A DNA stretch of 64,000 bases from Rhododendron vialii (taxonomy: Eukaryota; Streptophyta; Magnoliopsida; Ericales; Ericaceae): NCBI RefSeq assembly GCF_030253575.1, contig NC_080560.1, positions 41,153,001-41,217,000 on the forward strand, given 5' to 3'. Shown here in pieces: positions 1 to 11,369 of the stretch; the first letter of the stretch is position 1, and each line of letters opens with the position of its first letter. Below the pieces are notes generated by a model. That model was given only the letters and a program-made list of their open reading frames with translations, searched no databases and was not told the origin of the DNA. The position numbers and the translations under genes are program-made.

Positions 1-252
1 CTTTTTTTTCCAAAAAAAAAAAATTCTTCTTGAAAAAAGTGGAACACCTTAGAGAGTCGTGGATCGGAGGGAGGTTGATTCCGTCGTGTTTCTGTCGCAG
101 TGGAAGACGGTTAAAAAAAATAAAAAATAATTGAATCAAACGGTTCAAATTCGATCCACCGAATCAACGGGTCAGATCTAGCTTGCGTCAACGTCTAAAA
201 AACAAGGCTAAAAATACGCATGACGACTGGGGTATAGTGCAGTGAGACCTGC
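1..252. other. Intergenic, nothing recognised
   Basis: AT-rich plant intergenic DNA with homopolymer A and T runs. I see no coding potential, repeat boundary or RNA gene. Confidence 0.5.
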
Positions 253-619
253 TATGGGTACACCATTTGGTGTACACCAAATGTACATCGTCTTCTATGG
301 GACCTATTTAAGGGTCCCACATAAATAATCAGATCCGCTCAATATTTTTAAAATATTTTTTTAAACAGTGCTGTAAAAATTCAGCTCTGTTAGATATCGG
401 TAAAGACTTGATTGATTCTACGCCCAATTTCCTGCCAACAAATTAGGCATAGAAATCGATCAAGCATTTACCTATATCTAATGGAGTTGATTTTTTACAA
501 GGATACTTAAAAAAATATTTTGAAAAAGTTGAGCGGCTCTGATCATTTAGATGAGATTTCTAAGTGGATTTTATAGAAGGCAATGTACATTTGGTGTACA
601 CCAAATGGTGTACTCATAG
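253..619. mobile_element. Hairpin MITE, about 367 bp
   Basis: The whole segment folds back on itself. The ends (253-292 and 580-619) are imperfect inverted repeats, each containing the short palindrome TTTGGTGTACACCAAA. Pairing continues inwards through the GATCCGCTCAA-type and TTAGATAT-type blocks to a central loop near 435. A non-coding element that is one long stem is typical of a MITE. TATAGTGCAGT (left) and TGATAGTGCAGT (right) lie just outside and may reflect a target duplication, but the exact ends are uncertain. The superfamily is not assigned. Confidence 0.7.
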
Positions 620-872
620 CAATTTTGATAGTGCAGTAGGTAAGAAGTCAATAAATGCTGTCCGGAGAGGTGACCGGCGTATGACCGGTTACGAGTGTCG
701 GGCGTTGGGATTTTTCATTTTGATTTAAAAGGAGAAAACATTCTTTCCGGAGGAAGAGGGAAATGGGGTTTTCCACACTTCCGTGGGTTTCTTTCGTGTT
801 TTCTTTTAGGTAATTCGAACCGTTTATTATATACGTTCTGCAAAATAATATATCCACGTGAAAAATTATCTT

Positions 873-1026
873 GTCCGGACATCAATAGGTATGTCAAAAG
901 TTGAGTTTAAGACAAAATAATGGACGATCGTGGACAATTTTATCTTAAAAAACAGTTGACAGATCCATACTATCCAAATTTCTGTCTAAAACTCAACTTT
1001 TTACACACTTATCGATGTTCGGATTA
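873..1026. mobile_element. Small hairpin MITE
   Basis: Inverted repeats of about 45 bp (873-917 and 983-1026) share the GTTGAGTTTWAGACA and TCCGRACATCRATA blocks in opposite orientation around a short unique centre. It is non-coding. The superfamily is unknown. Confidence 0.6.
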
Positions 1027-1471
1027 TCCAAAGAAACGTGCAGTGGGGGCCCACACTTGGGGTGGTGGAAAACCCCTTGTCCACCGGCACCGGACATAAT
1101 TCATTCTCTTTATTTAGTATTAGGATGAATTTAACCTAAATTGTTTTGTCTTAAAGACAATCGATATCATTTATGGTGATCCTTTATTTATGCTGTGTTT
1201 GGATAGGTTTTTGAAAATTTTTGAGTTTGATTTATGAGATAATGAGTGAAAAAAGAAATTAGGATAATAATTGGAGATATGAGTAATAATTAGTTTTTTG
1301 GACCAATCATTTATTTCGACAAAAGGAATGAAAATAGTGTAAAAATAGGAAATGAAGTTGACAAAAAAAAAAATACAGATAAGGCAACGCTTGCACAATA
1401 AAGGCAGGCATTAAAAAAAAATTCATATTAAACCTTTTTTTGCCTTTGACCGTAAGTTTTTACTCCCTCCG

Positions 1472-1850
1472 TTCCAATTTAAGGCCTCATTTGGCTTTAA
1501 GAGTGGAATAGTAACTATTTTTTTTTGTCTTTATTCAAAAAAAATTTACAATTGTTAATTTTGCGTTAAACTTTTGTGATTTATTAATTTGTCTCGGTGA
1601 AAGAAATCAGAAAAGTAATTTTTTTTTATTGAAACTCATAATTTTTTTCAAAAAGACAAAAATAAGTAAAAAAAATTGACTTGTTGACTTTTTTTTGTCT
1701 TTATTCAAAAAATTATGAGTTTTGATCAAAAAAATTTACTTTTCCGACTCCTCTCGTCGAGACGAATCAATAAGTCACAAAAATTTGATGCAAAACAAAT
1801 AAATGCAAAAAAAATTTGAATAAGGACAAAAAAATAAGTCACTCAGCTTT
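1472..1850. mobile_element. Stowaway-like or other hairpin MITE
   Basis: The left edge carries the ACTCCCTCCGTTCC motif typical of plant Stowaway (Tc1/mariner) MITEs. From about 1520 to 1830 two arms rich in GTCTTTATTCAAAA pair in reverse, including a GTCTCG/CGAGAC block and an AATTATGAG/CTCATAATT block. Related sequence lies at 20740-20935. The right end is not resolved, so there may be two nested elements here. Confidence 0.5.
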
Positions 1851-2531
1851 TTAATTCAAACCCACCTTGAATACCCTCTACAGGAGACCGTGTAACTTTG
1901 ACCTCAAAAAATAAAGTGTTTTTGGAAGTAAATTTTAACTTTGTTTTGAATCGTTCAAAAGATTTCGACGAGTACTTTAAAACGGTGCAAGAAAGTTCTA
2001 AAAAAGATTGCCAAAAATATGGGTTTTTTAAGTCAAAATGACATGCCTTAACGTATGGAGCATTTAAAATGAGACAGCGAGAATAATTTTTAGACTCTTG
2101 TCGACGGGATGAATGATGTTTTTGATATCGCTATATGAGACATCAAAATACACTCTTTGTTGACGGGATGAATGATGTTTCGTTACTTTGGAGCAAAACT
2201 AACAAATGCTAAAAAATACAAATAAGGACAAAACTTAACTTATTCAACTTGAAGTTAAAAGGGGAAACCGGAAAGAGCGCTGAAGTAATTTCCGTGGCGG
2301 TAGTGGTTATTACTTGTGTTGACCGAACAACCAGGTAAGGAGAAATTTTTTGGCCGCCAAGTGGGTATCACGTCACTTGACTGATGTGGTGTTGAGCACT
2401 AACATCTAGGCCATTTAAAAGTGTGTTAGACGGTTCAGATTGAAACACTCTTTCCTCTCATTCCACCATTCTATTTTTTTTCTCTCTCCAAATTCAAGCA
2501 GTCCAAAACCAAAATAGACGGACCGGATGCA
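1851..2531. other. Intergenic; copy of a dispersed repeat at 2330-2440
   Basis: No gene is seen. The block at 2330-2440, with GTGGGTATCACGTCAC and TGATGTGGTG, recurs at 24295-24365, so it is a dispersed repeat of unknown class. Confidence 0.4.
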
Positions 2532-2561
2532 CCGAGCGGGCACCACGTGGTGCCCGCTCGG
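2532..2561. repeat. Perfect 30-nt palindrome centred on a G-box
   Basis: Positions 2532-2546 and 2547-2561 are exact reverse complements with no loop. The centre is CACGTG, the plant G-box core. The arms are GC-rich (GAGCGGGCACCAC) in AT-rich surroundings. It may be the axis of a larger inverted element or a protein site; no adjacent gene explains it. Confidence 0.85.
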
Positions 2562-3319
2562 CACTGAAAAAATTATCGTTAGGTAAGTAAAGGGAAAAAG
2601 GTGAGGGGGTTCTGAGTTGGACAAGCTTGTGACCACAGATTTGGCGCTTTTTTAAGATTTGCTGCATCGCACCCTTTTGGCCGCACCTGTACACCGTGTA
2701 TCTTTATCGTCCCGTCTGTGTCGGCGTTTATCGTCTTCCACTTTTCTTACGTGCGACTGTGCGAGTTGATGCTAACAAACACATCACACATGATGTCACA
2801 AACATATCACACAAACAAATATACAAGCACTCATAATATATGTGGGCCCCATGTGGAGTGCGTGTGGGGCTCGCATGTGCTATATAAGAGTGTTTGTGTA
2901 AATCAACTTTGCAGGCACTACATCCACACTCACATGAGAAGTGGGTCCTGCACATATCAAAAGGTGTGGGATCCACCTCTCGTGTGAGTATGAGTGTGTA
3001 AGTGGGTCATGGGTGTAGATTTAAAATAATTGTTGCTTAAATGTATTTGCGGTTTTGGAAGAGTTGTGTGCGAAACCCACCTCTCATGGGAGTACGGGTG
3101 TGCGAGTGGGCGTAGATTTTAAAATTACAATAATTCTATAATCACAAACTACATAAACCCATTCACATTCACATTGGATTGCACACACATTACATCTTTA
3201 GTACGTGGGACCAATCAAAAAATGTGAGTGTGTGCGAAGTGTTTGTAGTTGTATAAAATAATTGTTAAAATTATTATTGTGTAAATGTGTTGTTTGTTTA
3301 TTTTTTTGAAGCGATGATA

Positions 3320-3322
<3 letters not shown>
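2562..3322. other. Intergenic, GT-rich stretch
   Basis: From 2750 to 3250 the plus strand is rich in GTGTGAGTGGG and CACAC words in both orientations. ORFs here are low-complexity by-products. No gene or element edge is recognised. Confidence 0.4.

Positions 3323-3359
<37 letters not shown>
3323..3359. repeat. (AT)n microsatellite
   Basis: About 18 AT dinucleotides run directly into the left end of the next foldback element, a common landing or expansion site for such elements. Confidence 0.95.
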
Positions 3360-3360
<1 letters not shown>

Positions 3361-3361
<1 letters not shown>

Positions 3362-3712
3362 AATTTTCAAGTGAGGAATCCCTTATTTTAACAAAATGAG
3401 AGACTTTCATTTTCCGATCAAATTTTGAAAATCCGAACCGTTCAATGTGTGCAGAACGTAATTTTAAGGGTCCCCGCGAGAAATCAGCAAAAAAAATGAC
3501 CAGGAAGGGCGTCATTCGAGCAGTTTTTTTTGAATCGTTCAATGAAAACTGCTCAGATGAAGCCCTTCCAAGTCATTTTTTTTGCTGATTTCACACGGAG
3601 ACCCTTAAAATCACGTTCTGATCACTTTGAGCGGCTCAGATCATCGAAATTCAATTGAGAAGGGGAGTCCCGCATTTTAATAAAATGAGGAATCCCTCAC
3701 CAGAACCTAACT
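3361..3712. mobile_element. Foldback MITE, about 350 bp
   Basis: The left arm (3361-3540) and right arm (3545-3712) are near-complete reverse complements. They share GAGGAATCCC at the ends and, further in, CTTAAAATYACGTTCTG, AATCAGCAAAAAAAATGA and GAAGGGC blocks. No coding capacity is present. It is a non-autonomous DNA element; the superfamily is not assigned. Confidence 0.75.
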
Positions 3713-3846
3713 CTCTCTTTCTATATATATCCCACTAAAAAGCGGACGCAGGGTCAACATAAGGTACATGATGCGCTATCGTAAGCATCAAGACTAATGC
3801 AAATATGGAAAGTAGAAAAGTTTTTTGAAAATATCACAAACTAATA

Positions 3847-3993
3847 AAATTGGGGAAAATGACGGCCAATGACGTGTTTTGATAATTAATACCCGTCAAT
3901 GACAAGCTAATAACATTTATTAATGTTGAAAATGTCTTTAAAGGGTATTAATTATCAAAACACGTCATGGGCCGTCATTTTTTTCCATAAAAT
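3847..3993. mobile_element. Hairpin MITE, family member 1
   Basis: Arms of about 55 bp with the shared block GTGTTTTGATAATTAATACC, reversed in the right arm, are separated by a short centre. A relative occupies 11370-11550 upstream of an mTERF gene, so this is a dispersed family. Confidence 0.7.
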
Positions 3994-5072
3994 TGTGATA
4001 GTGTGATTAAGAGCGAGATCGAAAAATGTTATTAAAAAGATTATGAGATTGAAGACCCGACTACTTTAAAAAAAGGTTGAATTTTACATGTTTGGACAAA
4101 ATTACTTTTTCAAAGATATTGTTGAAGTGGGAGTTATTGATATCAGGGTTTTTTTTTTTTTTTATTGAAATTTTTAGTATTAATGTTCGTCTCAGCGAGA
4201 AAAATGGCAAACGCGCCTATGAAAGTACGAACCGGAGTTGAAGAAAATGTTCATGAACAAAAGAACATGAACCCTGCTATTGGTACCAACCAATAATAGC
4301 ATGCCGATGGGATACCGATGGGCACACTAGGCCCACTCCGGATTCTGCACCTATGATTCGAGCAGTTCAATAATTTTATTTTTTTTAAATCTGAGTGGGC
4401 CCATGAAAAATCATCTCAATCCGATATGTGTAGCTGCTCAATTCAAGCTTGATGTTTGAGCATGGATCGATGAAAAATCAGCTCAATCCAATATATGTAG
4501 TTTAATTTTATGATTACTAGGAGTATCAGGTGTCGTTACAGTTTCATTTTTTAAAAAATAAGTATTTATTTGTAATTTTCAAACTAAAAAACAGTAGTTT
4601 TTTGAAATAAAAAATTATACAACATGGATCTTATTTGATACATCGAGATCTATCAAACACTGAAAAAAAATATAAAAAATTATTTTAGTAAGTTTATTAT
4701 TTTTAAGATTTAAAATAAGTCCCTTTTTTTATTTGTAAGTACAATACTTATTTGAATTCTCACAATCGTGTTAATTGACCCTTAATTGTACTATATTTTC
4801 AAAACGGATTTTGCTGGCTTTAGGGCTTTCTCCCTAGCTAACCCGGCCCGGGTTGCTTGTCCACTCCGGCCCATCATTATCTGTTGATGGGCTCCCATAC
4901 AGTAGCCTCGTTATTTATGGCCCATTTTGGTTTCAACAATTTGTCCAGACGATTAAAAAAAAAAAAAAACTTAACTAAATTGAACTATCTCCTCCTCTCC
5001 AAAGACTCATAAATTAAGGTGAAAAAAAGAGATTAGAAAAGGGAGTGAGAGGGAAGGAAATTTTTTTCTCAT
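3994..5072. other. Intergenic, no gene seen
   Basis: AT-rich sequence with no coding or RNA gene signal. A short GC-rich patch near 4840-4880 (CCGGCCCGGG) and A/T tracts are the only compositional features. Confidence 0.4.
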
Positions 5073-5179
5073 CCAAACACAACATCAAACACAACTCTTC
5101 ACATACACATAGATCCCACGCATATTTAACACATGGGACTTACGTGTATGTGAGGAGTTGTGTTTGATGTTGTGTTCGG
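5073..5179. mobile_element. Short hairpin element
   Basis: Positions 5073-5107 and 5145-5179 are 35-bp inverted repeats built on AACACAACATCAAACACAAC, with a 37-nt loop. It is non-coding and probably a small MITE or the ends of a deleted one. Confidence 0.65.
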
Positions 5180-6149
5180 ATGGTTATGCACCTAGCATTT
5201 TTGTTTTTGTTACGATTTTGGTTTCCCTCAATAATCCATTTCTAAAGTTCCATTCTAAAAAAAATTATGTTATAAACTATCCAAGGAGAAAAGTGAGTTG
5301 GGTAGAGTTTGAACCGTCACTAAATGAAGTGCTCATTACATGCTTTACCAGCAGAGCTAGACAGCTAGTGGCAACTTCAAACTCCAAACTATTGAAGTTC
5401 TCTTCTCTTTTAGAACTTGTGAAAGAGAAGAGAATAAGGGAAAATTAAAAATTTTCTCCAAACTATTGTTTAGTTCGCAGAGAGAGAGAGAAGAGAAAAA
5501 AGAAATATCTTGAATAATGCACATTACAATTTTCCTCTATTTTTCTCCCATTGTATTTTCTCTTTTGTTCTTCCACTTTCCTCAAGTTCCAAGTACAACA
5601 CAAATAGACATATAATATCATCAAAATAGCAGCACAAAATATTTTGTTTAACTTCATTCAAATACCAAATACAATATAGTCAAATCTCATGTTATCGAAA
5701 GATTAGCGTCCCAAGCCCCCCTCTCGCGCATATTAGGGTGCGGACTACACCTTCTTTTTTTTATAACCCGACACTGATTTGTGGTGGAAAAGGGGCATGT
5801 GCTGCATGTGCACGAGCATTGAATAATTTTTAGAACCCTACTACATGCAGAGACAATTTGTGCACAAATTTTGTTGTGGGGCTCACCACGGATTCCACAC
5901 AAATAATTTAATTCGTTCATTAAATGTAAAACAAATTTTTGATAGTTTCCCCGGAAAATCAGTTCAATCCGATACCTATAAATGCTCGATCAAATCGTCT
6001 AACTTTTTATTGTCTATGTGTAGACTTACTGCAATGCAATTTTTACATGATATGTCAGGCAAACAAACATAGACACTTGGCATTCGTTGTATTTTTGCTT
6101 TATTTTGGACTTATTTCGTTTTGAAAAGTGCGAATCTGATTAAGCTCAA
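5180..6149. other. Intergenic, no gene seen
   Basis: Short ORFs here lack family resemblance and are scattered over frames and strands. No repeat edge or RNA gene is recognised. Confidence 0.4.
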
Positions 6150-7235
6150 CCACAAAAATCACTGTCTAGGGATGGAATCCCATACAACAACCAACAAATA
6201 TAACCAAAAAAACAGCCAATATCTAACAAAAGAAAACCAAAAGAAAACTATACAAGGAAGAAAAATCTTATTAGATAAGCCCCATTGCCTGCATAGGTCT
6301 CGATTCTTTAGAGATTGCTTTATGTTTCTCCTTGTGCTTAGGAAATCTCTAACACCATCTGCAATGCTTTTCATCACCTGATCATGCCTCATAGCTTTAC
6401 CCTGGAAATTCGACAATTCCTCTCTCTCCAAAGCCCATAAACAACAGCAGCCAAAGAACACGTAAGACTCATACACCTCAAGCTTTTACCCTTCACCTAC
6501 ACACCATACCAATCAAGGACCTCCGCCAAGTTGCTAGGCATATCCAAAACCATGTTCTTATTAACCAAATGTTGCCACACAACAGTTGAAAATGGGCACG
6601 CAAAAAATAAATGTTGATGAGTTTCAGCAGCCGAATTACATAGAGAACAAGTTCCGTCCAAGTGCAAACCCCAACTATTCAACCTATCATTTGTGCTCAA
6701 TATTTGAAGGACAGCCAACCAAAGAATAAAAGACCATTTAGGTACCGCATTACCGGTCCATATAATCTTATGCCAAGGCTGAATAGGATACTTTTTGCTA
6801 ATGGCATTCCAAGCTGACGTAACAGTGAAGATGTCGCTTGGGTGAGGTATCCAACTAACAGAGTCTTCAACAATAAGATTTGGTCTCAAACTGGAAGGAG
6901 TATGAGCCATAATTGCTTGAATGGACTGATTTCTCAATGGCTAGCATCAATCTCCTTGGTCAACGATGGTAGCCACTTTAGCCCCATAAAGCTCTGCCCA
7001 AATTAGTCACAAACCTCTCTCCAAATTGCATACAAAGATCCCAAAGTGTACCAGTTATCTGGTCAAAGAAATGTATTTGCTCCATTACCGACATAATATC
7101 TAATAAGAGGTTGACACAATCTTCTTAAACCAAGGATCTTCCTCATGGTCCACGAAGGAACACTAGGAATATTCATGGTCCAAAATGACGCCGTTAGCTT
7201 CGATAAGATCCTTATTGACAACGTCGACCGTGTTT
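6150..7235 (-). mobile_element. LINE (L1-type) 3' relic with zf-RVT domain
   Basis: Minus-strand translation gives the C-terminal part of a plant non-LTR retrotransposon ORF2. Near 7180-7020 it reads WTMRKILGLRRLCQPLIRYY and GNGANTF. From 6937 to 6497 it reads EDSVSWIPHPSDIFTVTSAWNA, then PKWSFILWLAVLQ, a zinc-binding CSLCNSAAETHQHLFFACPF and VVWQHLV, the reverse-transcriptase zinc-binding (zf-RVT) region. The tail (6476-6290) includes LWALEREELSNFQGKAMRH and IKQSLKNRDLCRQWGLS. In-frame stops lie in the 7020-7100 part and the frame shifts near 6480-6500, so it is dead. It is 5'-truncated: reverse-transcriptase palm motifs are absent. It abuts the promoter block of the first mTERF copy at about 7235. 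Confidence 0.85.
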
Positions 7236-7392
7236 TAGGGCTTTATGAACTGCCATTGGCAATGTGAGAGAGATCAAAGAGTGTTCACGAGAGGTGGGGG
7301 CAAAAGGATTTCAATTTTGTGAAGTTTTCCTATAGGCTGTACAGATCAAGTAAGTCCCCAATCCGTTGACTGAATCCCATCAATGTGTATCA
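7236..7392 (+). promoter_or_regulatory. mTERF upstream block, copy 1
   Basis: TTTTAGGGCTTTATGAA followed by TGCCATTGRCAA and TTCACRAGAG-like words matches the leader block of the copies at 35029-35205, 38795-38972 and 42551-42653. This is conserved promoter/5'-leader sequence carried with each duplication. GTAAGT at 7350-7355 sits 43 nt before the start codon (see the splice-site finding). Confidence 0.6.
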
Positions 7393-8537
7393 ATGTCTAT
7401 TTCAATCTGCAAAACGTTACACCAAGTAAGGTCTTACATCAGGAATTCACCAACCCATTACATCTGCTTCACTCAAATCCAGTCCTTTTCATCACCTCTC
7501 GCATCCGTCAATCAAACACCAAATCAACACTCATTCACTGTCTATTACCTCATAAACTCATGTGGGTTTCCTCTTGAAAAGGCTACAACAGCATCAAAGC
7601 AGATGAATTTCAAAACCCCAGAAAAGCCCGACTCTGTTATCGCATTCTTGTGTAACCATGGCTTCACCAAAACCCAAGCCTTAAATGTCATCAGAAAGGT
7701 CCCCAGTCATTGTGTCCAATCCAGAGAAAACCCTTTTGCCCAAACTCGAATTTTTCAAATCTAAAGGCTTTTCAAGCACAGATGTAGTCAAAATAATGTC
7801 CCTAACGCCAAAACTTCTTAAAAGAAGCTTAGAAAACCAAATCATCCCATCTTTCGAGTTCGTTAAGAATTTGATTGGATCGAAGGAGAGAGCTTTATCT
7901 ACTATTAAACGCTCAGCTGGTCCGCTTTTGGTTGATCTCGAGAGTCGTATGGCACCCAATGTTGACACTCTGCGGGAGGTCGATGTGCTAGATGCAAAAA
8001 TTGCATTCTTGTTGACATACCAACCTAGAGTATTCACTTCGAGTCGTGAGAGATTTAGCGAGATTGTGGTGGAGGTAAAAGGAATGGGTTTTAACCCTAT
8101 GAGAAAGTCCTTTGTTGTAGCAGTTCAAGCATTGAGCTCAATGAGTAAGCCTGTGTGGGAGAAGAAGATTCAGGTTTATAAGAAGTGGGGTTTGTCTATG
8201 GATGAAATTCTTGGGGCTTTTGGGAAGCATCCGTGGTTTATGTTGGCATCCGAGGAAAAGATCACAAGAATTGGTCAATAAAATGGGTTTAGAATCTTCG
8301 TGTGTTTCAAAAAGGCCACAACTCTTATCATCGAGCTTCAAGAAGAGGATTTTTCCAAGGTGTTTGGTTTATCAAGCATTGCAAGCAAAAGGTTTGAACA
8401 AGAAACCAAAAATTAGCTTTAATGCCATGATGGAGTCTCCTGAAAAGCGGTTCATAGAGAAGGTTGTGGAGCTGGCTAAGGAAGAAGCTCCAGAGCTATT
8501 GAAGTTGTACAAGGAAAATTTGGCACTTGCAAATTAA
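7393..8537 (+). pseudogene. mTERF copy 1, two frame-breaking deletions
   Basis: An ORF starting MSISICKTLHQVRSYIRNS, a mitochondrial presequence-like N-terminus, continues with QHSFTVYYLINSCGFPLEKA and the mTERF repeats. Against the intact copies, about 2 nt are missing near 7705 (after FTKTQALNVIRKV) and about 11 nt near 8272, where ITRIMDFLVNKMG collapses. The protein therefore lies in three frames (7393-7705, about 7705-8272, about 8272-8537), the last ending ELAKEEAPELLKLY-ENLALAN. Apart from this it is full length (about 380 codons). Its closest relative in the window is copy 5 (20940-22016), sharing SSC-SKRPQLL and MMESPEKRFI. A recent pseudogene is the simplest reading; a base error in the assembly could mimic one of the lesions. 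Confidence 0.85.
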
Positions 8538-8611
8538 TTAGGATATGGACATGAGACCACAATGGAGTCATTAATATACCAGCTGGTCATGCAATTGTCC
8601 CGTTATTTTGC

Positions 8612-8672
8612 TAAGGAAGAAGCTCCTGAGCTATTGATTATGTACGAGGAAAAGTTGGCAATTGCAAGATAA
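8612..8672 (+). pseudogene. mTERF C-terminal relic fused behind copy 1
   Basis: Only the last 20 or so codons of another mTERF are present: AKEEAPELLIMYEEKLAIAR and stop, followed by that gene's own 3' flank (TTAGGGTATGGGCATGAG). It joins copy 1's 3' flank at a GCT shared by both sides, as expected for a microhomology or unequal-exchange deletion between tandem genes. Confidence 0.8.
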
Positions 8673-9123
8673 TTAGGGTATGGGCATGAGGGAGAATGGA
8701 CTGGTTAGTACATTACCTGGACATGCAATTGTCCTATTATTTGCTTCCTTTCATTTAACTTGTGCTTGTTGAAGTGTCTCTTTGGGCAAGTGAAATTTAT
8801 TATCTATAAGACTATAACTATAAGCAGGTATGCTTTATCCATTTTCATTCTGTTGAATGGAATTGGAAGTTCCACGTTGCCACTCTAGTTCTTTGTCACA
8901 GTGTAACGGTTGGGCCTGATGCATTGATCATCACCCGCTCATCCGGGTAAGTTGGCCCTGGTGAGTGTTGCCTAACATGCAACTATTTAGTTGTTCAATT
9001 TGGTCATTTTGCTCATAAGGTCATCTTGATTTATTTAGAAAACAAAGGATGAATCTACTTTCTCATCAAATAGATAGGATTTATTGTCTTTTGTTCAGAG
9101 CATACTTAATGGAATTCTTCTTT

Positions 9124-9234
9124 CATAACAACTTTGAGATCGCTGTGCAACTCAAGTTTCACTCCGTTTGCTACTGGCTTCACAACTCTGAGATTGCTGT
9201 GCAAATCAAGTTTCACTCCGTTTGCTACTGGCTT
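9124..9234. repeat. Tandem duplication, two units of about 55 bp
   Basis: Units at 9124-9180 and 9181-9234 share GAGATYGCTGTGCAAMTCAA and TTTCACTCCGTTTGCTACTG. Single copies of this unit sit in the 3' flanks of the other mTERF genes (14040-14125, 16815-16880, 36750-36815, 40520-40580), so it marks the mTERF 3' block. Confidence 0.8.
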
Positions 9235-9984
9235 CTAAGTTGATGTTGCGGAATATCGTGAATTATGTGATGCAACTTGTGAGGGATAATTTTGTTTCAT
9301 ACTATTTTTTAATGCATGCTAAATTGGTTATTTTTTCATTCTTTATTTGATCAAATGTGTTTGAAGATGGAGGATTACAAGCAATCTAAATGATTAGTTT
9401 GTGAGATGAGAGATCCCGACTATGAAGCCCATGCACATGTATGAGTATGTGTACTGGTACGACAGGGGTACGTCGGCATGGTATTATGGTAAAACTTAGA
9501 AAATAGGTATCACTATGGGTGGAGTGTGTTTGTAAAATATATAATTTTATAATTTAGTCGTATACCATGCATTAGTGAAAGATTGTGGGTATGCGTTTCC
9601 TGTGCTGTGTACACATACTGACTTATCAAGCAAAGTTCCGGGTACCCGATTGATCTGGGTGGGAGTATGTCATGGCTTTTGAGATGCTTGTACTTGATAG
9701 GTTCCCGATCTCTTGTCCTTATATCGCTGCTTTTAGGTTCCACTTGGACTCTTCTGTGCCGTTTCTTTATCAACAAATGAGCCTCTTGGATAATGAACGC
9801 TGGGGATAATGTTCCAGTAAACCGTATCTTGTGGAGTATTGACTATGACAGTAGATATAATTTTGATTAATAAGGTCCATTACTATTACGCATTTGTTAA
9901 TGGACGTTTGTCATTATTTGCGGCAAGTTGGTGCTGCCTGCTTTTTATCTATGAATTGTTGAAAAGCTGAGAATTTGTAGTACT
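9235..9984. other. mTERF 3' flank block
   Basis: Non-coding. The part at 9770-9985 (GAGCCTCTTGGATAATGAA, TTTTGATTARTAAGG, TGAATTGTTGAAAAG) recurs at 16985-17030 plus 17484-17640, showing that duplications carried more than 1 kb of flank with each gene. Confidence 0.6.
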
Positions 9985-10152
9985 GCAGCAAATAACCCAG
10001 TGAGCTTTGAGAAGAGGATTGTTCCGAGTTGTTTGGCTTAGAAACCAAACATTAGCTTTAACTTGATGCTGGAGTCTCAAGAAAAGTTATTCACAAAGAA
10101 GTTTGTGAACTGGACTTAAAGAAGCAGCTCCTGAGCTATTAAGGATATAATG
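9985..10152 (+). pseudogene. mTERF 3' relic, internally deleted
   Basis: SFEKRIVPSCLA, then a stop and a jump to KPNISFNLMLESQEKLFTKKFVNW, then a frame-shifted remnant of EAPELLK. These are the last 60 or so codons of an mTERF with a gap where LVYQALQAKGLI should be. It is long dead. Confidence 0.7.
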
Positions 10153-11369
10153 ACGATATGGACATGAGAAATTGCCACGGTTTCAGTCAGTTAGTTCGTG
10201 GTATCAAGATTCTGGGTATTGTCAAACTGCAAGGCGTCTTTGGTTGATGAAAGAAGCAGAGGGTGGTAAGACGACTTGGTGATGCAGTCGGGATCATGGT
10301 TGCTTTCTTTGAAAGAGTACCTGTTTATTTGTTTGTGTCTGAAGTCTGTGTTTCTTTATAAGACCTTATGATATTTGAGGAGAGAATTTTCTGGAGACGA
10401 GAGTTAATGAACTTTAGCTGTGCCTTTTGTATTTGATGTGTATGTTCAAAAACCAAGTTGTAATTGTGCTTCTTAACTTGATGATTTTCCGACACTGCGG
10501 TTTGGTGGACTATCTTTAGGGCTGCTAAACGAACCAATGTACTCGAGTCTAAGCTCGTGTTCGATCGTTAAAAGCTTGTTCAAGATTGGTTTGCTGCCTG
10601 AACAAATCAAGTTTGAACATTTTTTTGAAACTCGTGAAGATTTCAAGCCAACCATAAACAAGTTGCTACTCGACTCGTTCAGCTTAGTAGGTATAAAAAA
10701 ATTTAAGCTACTTGAGATCGACTTGTGTTTGGCTTGATTGAAGATTGTTTGAGATTCGCTCATCTCATAAACAAACTAAGTTCGAACATATTTTTGAAGC
10801 TTGTTAAGCTATCAAACCAAACTTAATCAAATACTACCTGCTTGGGTCGTTTGACTTGTTTATCACCCCTAACTATCTTGACTATCGTTGCATATCGAAC
10901 TCGCTTTTATCAAAACCTAAGTCATCAATTTGTTGAAGCTGTCCTATTTGCTGTCATAAAATAGTTTTGGAATAGGATCCTCTGTCTATATGGGGTACAA
11001 TTTTGATCGTTTTTGGGTTTTTCCCGGGACTATTTTGATGATAAAGAACATTCATATTTTAAAGCTCAGTGAAAAACATGCCAAAAATCGCGATGATCAG
11101 ATACCGTTGATATGGTTTCGGAAAACATTTATTTTGAACAGAAAAATATATTACAACACCAGATTAGATTGGAACTCATTCAATCCATTCAATCCATTCA
11201 ATCCATTTATCTTAAGACAAATATGTTACAAAATCATTTCAATTCTGATCGATGTTTTTGACAACTAAATAGTCTTGAAAAGAACCCAAAAACGATTAAA
11301 ATTGGACCGTCTAGTCTAGTTCATATAACGGACGTGAAAGTATCCTATTCCCTTACTTAAAAAAATGAT
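10153..11369. other. Intergenic, no gene seen
   Basis: No coding homology is recognised. The stretch at 10190-10290 resembles the tail of the LINE relic at 19400-20290 (GATTCTGG and GTGATGCAGT words). CATTCAATC units repeat near 11175-11205. Confidence 0.35.

Noticed and set aside
3198-3542. 114-codon minus-strand ORF
   Set aside because: It crosses the (AT)n tract (IYIYIYI) and one arm of a foldback element; no protein character.
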